A stretch of DNA of 64,000 nucleotides, from NCBI GenBank assembly GCA_014218235.1, contig JACBKR010001245.1, forward strand, positions 124,001-188,000, in the 5' to 3' direction. The notes beneath the pieces were generated by a model. The model saw only the letters and a program-made list of their open reading frames with translations. It searched no databases and was not told the origin of the DNA. Of this stretch, positions 22,116-32,548 are shown one piece after another. Within the stretch, counting starts at the first letter, position 1. Each line of letters opens with the position of its first letter. Origin of the DNA: Colocasia esculenta. Lineage: Eukaryota; Streptophyta; Magnoliopsida; Alismatales; Araceae. The position numbers and the translations under genes are program-made.

Positions 22116-24881
22116 CCAAAAAAAAGTCTACCATTAAGGAGAACATTCTCACAAATATATTTGGTCTTCGTCATATTCCCATCTACCTCCCTAGTCCTAT
22201 GTGTTTATGTGAACCTTCTAGGTAGGATTGGCACTGCAGAATTAAATACTTGGCTCCTCCATCTAGCAAGTTGCTAGAAAAACTGGAGGCCCCTGCTCCA
22301 TGAGACAGACCTACCACCAGATCCCACCTTCCTTTCACTTTTCTCAAAGGAATTGGGCAACTTCAGTTAAGGGCATTGATGGGGAATTCTATCTTGTCTC
22401 TGTTAGAGGAAATGGAGGGCAGGGGGCCTCCGGTACTCCAACACATGTTTGGTGGAAAAGAGGAGGGTTTCTTGTGGTCACCAGCTGAACACCAGCTTAC
22501 ACACCCTGTCATCTGCCATGGGAAGAGGATGCTAAGGGACTACTTGTCGGGTCCAATGGTAACAATTTCACTTATGCTATTAATTGATATACTAGTATCT
22601 TTGGATGCTTTGATAACTAAATACCTTTTGATAAAAGGAGTTATCAACTCTGATAAATCGTGAGTTGTTTTGATAATCTGGATAGTTTATTAAGACTTCA
22701 TCATTGCTAAATACTAATAAGTCTTGATAATTCTATCTCATCTTCTCAAAGTAAGATAAATAATTTTTTTTTTATAAGTTGAGATATTTTATCTATAGAT
22801 AATTTATCCATGGATAAACTATTGGGCCCTTTATCTTTATCTATACTTGCATGTGCGATTATGGGTAAAATTTCTCTTGGGTTCAAACAATACCACAGTC
22901 TCAGGATAAAACTTCTTGTTCACCTTATAAAGCAGATAGATTCAATAAGAGACTCTCTTATGCAGCTTCCAGTAGATCGCATTCATAAGCCGCAAGACAG
23001 ATGAGATTTCTTCAACTCTTGCCATGAAAAATTTCTACCCCGGAGACATGCATCAAGTCAAAGTCTTGCCATACTGATGCAAATTATCAACATAGAGAAA
23101 GCTAGGTAATAAAATGATGTGGATAAAAAAGGAAGAAAGAGGCTTTACGATCGACCAGGATCTTCTCGAAACATTCTCTAGATATTAAGAAGTTAATATA
23201 ATTTGTCATGGCTATTTTGGTACAGGAGTAAACAATCTATGGATATCTTAACCTGGTGTATGTTAACCCAAAAATTCATCTACTTAGTTTAAAAAATAAA
23301 AGAATAGAACTAAAATTATCCAAACTCTTGATAAATCCAACCCCACAAGTTATATAAAAAAAACAGCCACTACCCACATGACACCAATAGTTTGGAACTC
23401 ATTTTAAGAAAGATAAAAAGTTGGCATAACTTAACACTTGATGGGAGGTGTTGATAACCAAAACCCAAGTCTCATTTGGTTCCTTTGGCAACAAGCAAAT
23501 TCTTATGTATTCTGCTCTATTCCGGATGAACTTTTTTCAATCTAATTGAGGTGCCCAACTAAGATGAGAAATTTTATGCCAAAGTGAAAATCTTAAATCT
23601 TTCTATATGATCTTTTCATAACCACCTTAACCTACTGGGTATCAAACAGACCTATGATGCGTCTAGAGAGAGAAAGGTGCATGGGAAACTTGACCAGGTT
23701 CGTCACCTTATTACAGGAGAATTACAAGAGAAAGAAAGCGGATATCTTATAAACTTAATTGAATCCAAACAAACTCATGTTGGCCTCAACATGTACGATC
23801 CCAACACCGGTGGACCACAAACCTAAACCGTGATATTTGTAGTCATCGATCAATAATTTTGAGGCCGTGGGTCTATCTGGTTAGAGCTTGCTTTGCTTGA
23901 AATGTTCAATCGATCCCCAAGCCCTACATGAATCTTATGCTTGGTGCATGGACTCAAGACATTCCGTATAGCACTACCTTTTCTTTCTTCAACTCCAACT
24001 TTGAGCCACACGATGTAGGATGGCTGTCGACAGAAGATGTGAGGTACTGCAAGCTTGCTGCTTTGATGGGTTCTCCTTGCTGCGTAACGACCACAAGAAC
24101 TTATTTGTGAGAAAATCTTCGAGTCCAATGCTGGGATATTTTATAAAGTTTAAGAGGGAGATGCATGGCAGCCACAAGAAAACCGCAGGGAGGGTTCGAT
24201 ATTTTATGTATACATAGCTAGATGAGTGGTGTGGGAATGGAGACCAGAGGGGTTGGTACCGCGCACCTAAAGACGATGGACCCCCGTTTGAAAAGATAAG
24301 AACACGTACGGAAAAATCTGCATGTGCATGGATGTCCATGCTCACAGGCCAGCCACCCCGTACATTTGTACATCGAAGACGACACATGAGGAGGACCATC
24401 CTCCCCGACTTCTTTAATTTTGTCGTTTGCATATGATCAAATCGACGGTCGAGAGAGAAATGTACGTAAAAGTTATGTAGCTGTATATGTATATATGTAC
24501 AATGCATGTATGTGTGTTTGTACGTACGTAGGAAAATGATATATACAGTACTGTTGTTGGAAGTAGACTGCACCATTGCCATAGGATCTAGTTAATCCAA
24601 TGGCTAGAGTAGAGGATGCCAACCGGGAAAAACATATATCCCTGAAACGTACCCGATGTCAAAGTACAAGAATCTATCCATGTGTAGTATGTCATTTCCA
24701 TTAATGTTTCCCCTGTTTTAAATAATTAACCAAGTGAGATTGCAAGCATCGTTGTTGGGCTTCTCCGAAATCGTTTTCGGGCTGCAAAGTGAAAGTTGGG
24801 GAAGTAGCTAGTAATATTCTTTTGATTTTATAACGCGGGTCATGCCTGCACGAGGACCGAGCTTGGCCATTTTTAGGTGGC
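22116..24881. other. Intergenic, AT-rich, nothing recognised
   Basis: About 2.8 kb with only short frames lacking domain signatures. TATATGTA-rich microsatellite-like sequence occurs near 24485-24500 and an (AT)n run at the right edge. Confidence 0.6.
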
Positions 24882-25865
24882 GTTTAATATCGCTTAAATC
24901 TTAAGTCTGAAATTTTATCTCTGGTCTATTTTCTAAATTTAAAATTTTAAAAAATATTTAATATATATATATATAAGACATTTCTTAAAAATTGTTTGAT
25001 AACTAATTAGAGTAACATCTGAATTAATATCAGATTTGATAAAAAAAATTATATTAATCATTTTGGAACATCTTAACATATGAAAAGAAAGTCGGTAATC
25101 TGAATCTGACCGTCGATCGTCAAAATTTGGTGATCATAGAATTCGCAGCTCCAATCATTAGATTCTGGTCGTTGATAAAATCATTGGATTCCGATGTTCG
25201 ATAGGTGAAATTTGGTAACTAGTTGCCGGAATTCGACGACTTGCCAATTTTCGACTACTGGAATCTAGATGTTGATGACCGGGTTGAATTGAATAGATAA
25301 CAAAAATAATTAGTTGTGTATCATCGCACAATAGAGTTTGTGACATAGTTGGTTAGCATATCACATTTCTATTGATCATAGGTCTTGATTTCAAAATTTG
25401 GAACCACATTAAAAATGAATTTTTTGACCAAGTCTCTGGAATCCGGCTCCATAGGTATCCGGTCGGAATCTGGCGATGACCACCCACGACATGTTGGAGG
25501 AATCCGGCGATACTATCGAATTTCGATCAGACATTGACAATTATCGTTAGAATTCGCTCTGGAGACACTGTCGAATTCCAACAGTCATCGCCGAATTCCA
25601 ACCGGCCACCGGCGCAGTCTCCGGAGTTCGGAGATCAGTTGTCGGGTTCCAACCGGCCACCATCGGTGACTAGTGTCACCAATTGCCGATCGTGGGTTGA
25701 GAATGTTGACGGTCTGAAAAAAAAAATATCCAACTTAAAAGTTAAGTGATTTTTCAGATTTAAATTATATTAAATCAGATATTATTTCTGATATTTTATC
25801 AAATAATTTAAAATTTTAAAAATTAATCACTTTAGACATCAGATACCTATTAATTGTTATCAAAC
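24882..25865. mobile_element. Non-autonomous TIR DNA transposon, family A copy 1 (approx. 984 bp)
   Basis: The ends are imperfect inverted repeats: the left begins GTTTAATATCGCTTAAAT, and the right, reverse-complemented, begins GTTTGATAACAATTAATA. Both ends and a subterminal phrase (TTTGATAACTA...GTAACATCTGAA) are shared with the element at 51707-52322, which defines a family. The middle, 25180-25700, is filled with degenerate copies of GAATTCCGG and AATCCGGCGA-like words. No transposase is present. I could not find a convincing target duplication, so the exact ends and superfamily are uncertain. Confidence 0.6.
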
Positions 25866-26085
25866 ATGTTCTTACACATGGGCCATTTCGCCGGCCCAAA
25901 ATCTTAGTGCGCGCAGGCCTTCGTTCGGCCTTTGCCCCGCCTACCCGTTTGGCCCAGTGGCCCTTAGTAGGAGCTGTTCTACAGTAAGAGGACAGCGATA
26001 CATGCATACACTATACAAAGCCCCTGTGCTCGTCATGTTCATGACGCAGCTCACAGACCAAGGAAATGATCCCAATGAAAACTAA

Positions 26086-26697
26086 GGGTCTGTTAGGAAA
26101 AAGTTTTCGAAAAAACTTTATTTTTCAAGTCGTTTGGTAATGTTGAAAAATAAAATCTGAAAAATGGAATCTCACAAATCCCGGAAAAAACCGCAGATGC
26201 CATTTTCCAAGCAGAGTTGCTACAGTTGACAATTTACGTACTATTCACGTAAATTGTGTTTTTTATTTTTTTTCCCACTTATTTAAATAGTATTTGTCAA
26301 ATTTAATTATTTCTCAATAGTTAATTTATTTTTTAATTTTTTATTAAAATATATTTAGAATATTATTCATTCAAATTATATTTTTATTTTATTTCTCCAA
26401 CTTTAAATTATCTTTGTCAAAATTACTTATTTTTCATTAGTTATTTAATTTTATTTTATTTTTAAAAAATATTAAAAATAAAAAATAAAATAAAAAATAA
26501 TGAATAGTGTTAGTACACAAGGAATATATGACTCTCTCTCATTTGATTAGATCATAAGATCTCATATCTCTCCATACAACTTTATATTTTTCTAACAACC
26601 AAATAGACAATTACGTTTTCATTTTCACGGAAAAATTATTCCGTGAAAAATTATTTCCCTCTAAAATTATTTTACATACAACCAAATTAACGGACCC
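26086..26697. mobile_element. PIF/Harbinger (Tourist-like) MITE, 612 bp, TSD TAA
   Basis: Terminal inverted repeats GGGTCTGTTA at the left and TAACGGACCC at the right (one mismatch in ten), flanked on both sides by the 3-bp duplication TAA (26083-26085 and 26698-26700). TAA/TTA is the preferred target of PIF/Harbinger elements. The interior is AT-rich without coding capacity, and the right arm contains a local palindrome around CACGGAAAAATTATTCCGTG. Confidence 0.82.
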
Positions 26698-26700
26698 TAA

Positions 26701-27192
26701 ATTTGAACATAGAACTAAAAGAACATAACCACGAAGTGTCTACGCTGCTCGGAATAAGCAATTACGAGGGGAAAACGATTCTACATATGATTAACTAGCA
26801 ACAGTACTGCTTGTCCATTATGATTATCTCAAATGAACTAAACTAATTGGAAATTGATATATGGACGCACAGCAAAACTCTTACAATAAAAGAAAAGATT
26901 TGACACCATAAAAGAACCGTCACCAAAACCCACATAACGTAATTAACAAACTATGTGTGCACGCACAAATATGGTGGGATCCATGTCCTTTAATTACATG
27001 TGAACACCAGAATTACAACCATACAGAGAGCCCTACCATTCCACGCATGCAGGGATAGAACCATCAGAGGCTAATCACAAGCTCAGTTTACATGGTTCAA
27101 CAAGAGTAGAGATGTGGGCAATTATCCTGGAGTCGAACTCATGCGAGTCCTGAGTGTTCGTACTGGAATCTTATGGCCAACGTAGGGGGAGA
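26701..27192. other. Intergenic, nothing recognised
   Basis: AT-rich DNA between two MITEs with no gene signature. Confidence 0.6.
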
Positions 27193-27337
27193 AATATTTG
27201 GTGCGCATCATCTCTCGGTGGTGTGCGCACTAATCACAGTGTGATTGGGTGGGTCATCACATTGAGAGGATGGGTATTCAATGATTATCCGATTTGTACA
27301 TGCGCACATCATCGGATGATAGTGTGCACCAAATATT
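27193..27337. mobile_element. Short MITE with inverted ends, 145 bp
   Basis: The left end AATATTTGGTGCGCATCATC is matched in reverse complement at the right by AATATTTGGTGCACACTATC. The first 12 bases are identical, and similarity continues through a GTGTGCGC/GTGCGC patch further in. No target duplication is obvious, so the superfamily is unknown. Confidence 0.65.
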
Positions 27338-28388
27338 ACTCATGTAGAGGAGGCTCATCTCTGCATGGGCCACATCTGACACTACAGGGTGCTTATTAGT
27401 TAGTACCTCTCAAGTTCATCAACATAGGTTTTTGGGTTGAGATAGATATCTTATGGCTCTGGAATTTCATATATAAACTTCATTTCCTACGTACGTACTA
27501 CCAGGCATGGACTTTTTCCTTTTTGAAGCTAACTTGTTTTCATTATCTTTGGAAAATTCCTTATAATCTTACTCCCCATGAGATTAAAACTTTAGACCTC
27601 ACAATCTAATATATATATATATATATATATATAGACGGCTAACTTCTAAGTCACTTACCGAGTAGAGAAGAATTACGGCTAGTTTGATAATGTTTGTCTT
27701 TTACTCTCTCCAAATATAAGTGGAGTGGATCTCGTAGTTATTTATGTAGAGTCTATCTTTTTGTGTCTAATGATGAGTAAAGGGCGGTAGATAACAAAAT
27801 TTTCTCCATTGAGTACTACTGGCCATGGACTTGAGAAAATAGAAAATGAAAGAATCATCGCAAATATTGTGCTAGGAATTTCTAGGAGTACAAGTTAGGA
27901 AAGGGTTATACCAAAGATTTTGCTACGAGTAGTAATATTTTTTTGCACTTATTGCAGCAAAATATGTTGTAATTGGTCAACAATACATATATGGAGTTTA
28001 TTTGGAAAAGCCCGAAGGCCATTCCCGTCCCCGTCGGGGGAGATGCCAACTATATCGCCTTTTAACGAACACAATATAATAGATTGATAAGAGATAAAAG
28101 ATAGCATATTTTTATGGGATAAGATAATAAATATTTTGTCCCCACATATTGTCACCTTTTGTATTGACCAATCACATGAAAATTGCGCAAATTATATTGC
28201 ACACCTATAGATATATAATTAATAAGTTTCTCTACTACTATTATTAATTTGCATAAGTTGCTCATTTCATTAAGAAATAAAATGTGGAAAGGCTCCTCAA
28301 CTCAACACAATGACACCTTAATATTTGTTAGGTAGTTTTACAATACATGCTGTTATAAAATGGGTAACCTAATTAGATAAATATGCAC
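27338..28388. other. Intergenic, AT-rich; (AT)n at 27609-27633
   Basis: About 1.05 kb with an (AT)12-like microsatellite and no supportable gene. It ends in TGCAC (28384-28388), the left target duplication of the next gypsy element. Confidence 0.7.
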
Positions 28389-29162
28389 TGTGGTGGTATG
28401 ATCCTGTTTGGGCCTGAGCCAAACGGGCCTCCACTAGAAAAAAGGGGGAAGACGATCGCTGGTGAGGACGAAGGCCTGCAAAACCAGAAGAGGATCAAGA
28501 GGCCCGATGAAGACCGGGGAAACCCTCCGATGCCTAAGTCACTGGAGAGCTTGTGAGGTAGGGGGTTTCGGAATGCGAGAATGTGTTCGCGTGAGGAAGA
28601 GAACGTACCGTTGCATGGTACTGTACCTGTGCCTTTATAGGCGTTGGTGTAGAGGCCAACGTGCGTAACGTTAGGCAGATCGTGCCTGAAGAGGCGCCTT
28701 GATGCACGCGCATAACGGGAGGAGTTATGACTCCGGTGCCCGTTAGGCTGCCAGGCAGTTCATGCCCCTTGATGGTGGAGAACGTGGCCTGGGACGGTTA
28801 CAGCCGCATTGTAAGCCAGGGAGCCTGTTCGGAACCCTTTGGGGATGCTTTCCGAGCAGGTGACCCACATGGGGGATCGAACCCGCTGTTCGGTGATGTT
28901 GGGGGTCGTCCCGCGCAGTAAGTTTACTGTTCCTGTTCGGAACCTTTCTGCAGGTGTTCGGTTGCGGAGTAACAGACGACCTGCCCGGGGGCATACCGCC
29001 ACAAGGCTTGACAGTGTCCGATCAAGCTGGCGGTATTCTTGAGATCATGACATCGTCTTGGGATAAACATGACCTGTTGAGATGGGGCCACGTCAGTTGA
29101 CAGGACGCGCATGGGCCGTAGTGGGCCATTATGGGTATAGGCGGCCAGATTTGGCCACCACA
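28389..29162 (-). repeat. Copy 2 3' LTR, 774 bp
   Basis: Starts TGTGGTGG and ends CCACCACA in plus-strand reading. It is equal in length to the other LTR. A minus-strand TATAAAGG box lies at 28632-28639. It is the 3' LTR because the primer site adjoins the other copy and a G-rich polypurine tract adjoins this one. Confidence 0.95.
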
Positions 29163-29174
29163 CTTGCCCCCCAC
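29163..29174 (-). other. Copy 2 polypurine tract
   Basis: On the minus strand the bases just before the 3' LTR read GTGGGGGGCAAG. That is the G-rich primer tract expected at this place for second-strand DNA synthesis. Confidence 0.75.
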
Positions 29175-29431
29175 GCTCTCGAACGGCTTGGTGAGACGAG
29201 CATTTCGAGGGCGTCATTTCCGCATTTAATGCGATGGTCCGTTGTGGGATGCCGTCGCCTGGAGCCTGGGTAGGCGGTTAACCCATCATGATGGGTGCAA
29301 AACCGCGCCATGCTTAAGGTGCATCCGTCGCGTTCGGACGGTCGCCAACGCTGTACCCAAAGGGGCACTTTCAAAAAACGGGAAGGAGCGGCGTTTGAAG
29401 CCCGCCTCGAATTTCGTTCCCCCTCTTTCCT

Positions 29432-29438
29432 TATAAGG
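29432..29438 (+). promoter_or_regulatory. Possible TATA box of the antisense gene
   Basis: TATAAGG on the plus strand, 144 nt before the start codon at 29576 and inside the element just beyond the 3' LTR. Its position would let the antisense gene be transcribed independently of the LTR promoter. No other evidence is available. Confidence 0.45.
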
Positions 29439-29575
29439 AGGGGAAGAGACGAGGGAGGAGCTACGCCTCCCAGAAACCTCCCAGCTTTTAGCTTTCGCGC
29501 TTTCTTGCCTTCTCCCGTTCCATCTTCTCCTTCGTCCCTTTGTGCCGTCGTCGTCCCTTACGATCCTTCTCGACA

Positions 29576-32247
29576 ATGGCAAGCAAAGGGAAGACCGTCG
29601 CCGGAGCGAGCGGGGTGACCGTCGCGGCGTCCAGTGGAGTACGATGCCGCCACTACAGCGGGCTCCGCGAGCGTTTCAGGATCGGGGAGGAGTACGAGAT
29701 CATCGACGCCAAGGAGAGCGACTCCATCCTGGTGAACAAGCCAGGCTACCTGATCCTCTCCGTTGATCACCTGGAGGCAGGCTTCCGGCTGCCGCTGCCG
29801 GAGGTGGCGAAGGCGCTTCTGAATACTTGGGGTGTTTCGCCGATACAGCTGACGCCCAACACCTGGAGATACATATGTATCTTCGGTGTCGTCTGCAAGT
29901 TGAAGGAGATCCGGGGCTCGGCGGACGTCTTCCGAGCACACTTCAAGCTGTCTGCTTCGCGGGCGTCGGGAGCAGACATCTACTACGCCAAACACCGAAC
30001 AAACCGGATGCACATCGGCCTGTCCAACAGGTACTCCAACAACAAGGGTTGGATGGACAGGCTGTTCTTCGTGCGCCACCGGAGTGGCGCTGAGTGGGGG
30101 TTCCCCACTGTTATGCGTTCTGCGCGGAAGGACAGCTTTCCGCATCTGATCCAGGACGAGGCAAAGGCGTCGGACAAGCTTCTCCGAGCAGGCGTTCGGA
30201 ACGGAGAAGGATATGTGACCGAGTTCATGCTCGTTAAGTACGGGCTTAGCAAACCGTGGAGTAAGTATATAACCTCTCGGCTGTTTTACTCTTGAGTTTG
30301 GTGATCCCCTGCTAACCTTTTTTCTTCTCGTCTTCTTTGTGCGCAGCGGCCGCAGAGCTGGAGGCCGGAAGGGATCAAGAGGCGAATGACGAGTTTGCCG
30401 AACAGATCCCTGTGCTAGCGCACATGGTGTTCGAAGACGACGACGCTGCCGCCGTTGCCCGGGTTCCTTCCGCAGTGAGGGTTGGCGCTGCGGTAACAAC
30501 GGCGCTCGTTGCTCCCTCGCCAACTGGGGGGCGCCCAGCCAAGGCCCAGGCTCCTGAAAAGGGGCCTGGAAAAATTCGTCTGAAGAAGAAGGCCACCAGG
30601 GAGGTGGTTTCGGCTGGAGCTCGGACTCCTCCGGAGAAGGATGACCGGGCGAGCCGGCCTTCTGCGAAGAAGAGGCCCGTTCTGGTTGACGAGAGCGCGG
30701 AGGAGGCAGAACAACTCCGTGCTCTGAAGAAGCAGAAGGCGGTCCAGGTTACTCCTCAACGTGACGAGGAGGGGACCGAAGAGGAAGAGGAAGGGGCGCA
30801 GTTGCTGCTGCGCAGGAAAAGTAGGGCCGTAAAGTCGGCCGACCAGGGAGTGTCGCGAGCGGCCTCCACAGAGCGCCCAGAGGTCGCGCAGGGATTGGCG
30901 ACCGAGCTGGGGCTCGTCGTCGTGAGCGACGGGTCCGGAAGCCCTGCCATAGAAGAGGCCAGGGGCTCCACCTGCTCGAAGGATAGGGAGCCCTCTAACG
31001 CCTCCCACGTTGGTGGTGCCGAGCATGGTGCTACCAGCCACACTGCGGGGGCCTCTTCCAGGAGGAGCAGAGAAGGTGTGGTGTCTCTTGCTCGGCGGGA
31101 GGAGGTCGCCGATGCGACGGAGGTTTCCGCCCCTGCTGGGGTGGTTGTGAGCGGCGTGGTGGCGACGGCGCCGACCACGATTCTTTCTACGGAGCAAGAA
31201 GTGGTTCCTGCAGCAGGGGCCACTGAAAAGACGGCCTCGACGATAAGGGCGTTCGAAGAGGTTGCCGCTTCTGTTCCGGCAGCGGGGTCCACTGAAAGGG
31301 TGGCCGCGACGACGAGGGCATCCGAAGAGGTTGCCACTTCCACCGGGGGTATCCTGCCCACCATGCCCCCCTCCAAGGTGGTTGCCAACGAAGAAGCAAC
31401 CTCCAAGGGATTCGAAGGTACTGGGGAGGAGGCTGCGGGTGCTGCCCGGGCTGAAGGGTCCGAAGACGACCGAAGACCTCTCAGCGAGGCGCTTCTGAAG
31501 AGACTTCCTGGAGCTCCTTCGGTGGCAACGTTGGAGGCGACCCTTCGTCGGGTGGAGGACACGCCCAGAGAGCTGCCGGCGAGCCCTATTGCCTCTCGAC
31601 TTGATCGGTTGGCAAAGTGCCTGGACCTCCCTTCCGAACAGACTCCGGAGCAGTCGGTGGAAGGTTACCACCCGGGGTGCCAGGTAGAAGATGGTCTGGG
31701 CGACGTCGATGTAGAGGCGCTCGCGGACGAAATGTCCAAGTCGCTGGGCACTCTGAAGGCTTTAGCTGTTCGGGGTCAGAGACAGAAATATCTGCTTGAG
31801 GCGAATGCAACTTTCTTAGAAGAGCTTTCGGCGAGGCATAAAGCTCGCGAGGCAGCGCTGGAGGAGGAGGTGAAGAACCTCAAAGCCGCCCTCCAGGCTT
31901 CGGAGCTCGAGGCCACTCTGGTGCAGGCCGAGAAGGAGGCCTTGACCAAGGTGGTTGTGGACGCGGGGGTCTGCGCCGTTGCTAGCTATAAGGCCGGACC
32001 GGAGTACAAGGAAGACTTGGAGCAGTATGGGGCCCGGTGCTACTGAGTGGGTCTCAATGCTGGGAAGGAACTCGGAGAACGGTCTTCCTGGGTTGAACGC
32101 GGCCGGGAAGCCTTCGAGGCCGCTGTTCGGGAATGCCGGCGTCGCACTCAGGATGCTCGCCTGGAAGGTGTGCAGTTCGCACAATTCCAGTCTGGGCGAA
32201 TGCCTCCTTCGGACGACGATGCTGGTCCTTCGCAGCAGGCTCCTTGA
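29576..32247 (+). pseudogene. Antisense ORF of the Tat element (putative gypsy-type transposon domain plus coiled coil), one intron, one internal stop
   Basis: Runs opposite to gag-pol, between integrase and the 3' LTR. Exon 1 is 29576-30260, the GT-AG intron 30261-30346 (86 bp; GTAAGT donor, GCGCAG acceptor), and exon 2 begins at 30347; the frame joins cleanly. An in-frame TGA at 32044-32046 ends the product at 794 residues, and the same frame then stays open for 66 more codons to 32247. Residues about 68-112 match the plant putative gypsy-type transposon family (Pfam Transposase_28, from memory): a PLPEVAKALLNTWG segment, then TPNTWRYICIF. The second half is Ala/Glu/Thr-rich and ends in a predicted coiled coil (about 720-775). 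Grande, Retand and related Tat elements carry comparable antisense genes of unknown function. I take the ATG at 29576; the frame opens upstream at 29540 only through a non-ATG codon. Confidence 0.8.
30261..30346 (+). other. Intron of the antisense gene (86 bp)
   Basis: The donor GTAAGT at 30261 is a perfect consensus match. The acceptor follows a T-rich tract and reads GCGCAG, ending at 30346. Retention would hit a TGA at about 30294, so splicing is needed to link the N-terminal domain to the coiled-coil half. Confidence 0.75.
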
Positions 32248-32548
32248 TCTTTCTTGTATTCTCCTTTTTGTAACCACGGCCACAAAAGGGGCTTGCCTAT
32301 ATATATAAAAAAAACTTTTGTGAACGAAGTCTTTTGTTTGTGAGATCGTCATGTAGCTTCACTTTCTCTATCTTCTTCCTTTCATGATTGCTCCTGCTCG
32401 GATCGAAATCCGCTAGGCGCCGTAAGCATTGCATGTATAACGCAGACCGTGGGGAACCGTAAAGGGGATTCCGATCAGGTATGTATGCTAAATGCTTGTA
32501 TGGCGTCGGGAGTTGGGAGAAGAGAGGTAGGATGCCGAAAAGAGGCTC
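32248..32548. other. Spacer between convergent antisense gene and integrase
   Basis: About 300 bp separating the 3' ends of the two opposed coding regions. It contains a short A-rich run near 32309 and TTTTGT-rich sequence that could serve as a 3' end for the antisense transcript. No gene is visible. Confidence 0.5.

Noticed and set aside
29558..31671. Long minus-strand frames (321, 268 and 418 codons) opposite the retrotransposon antisense gene
   Set aside because: They are Arg/Ser/Pro-rich shadows of the Ala/Glu/Thr-rich plus-strand exon and lack retrotransposon motifs.
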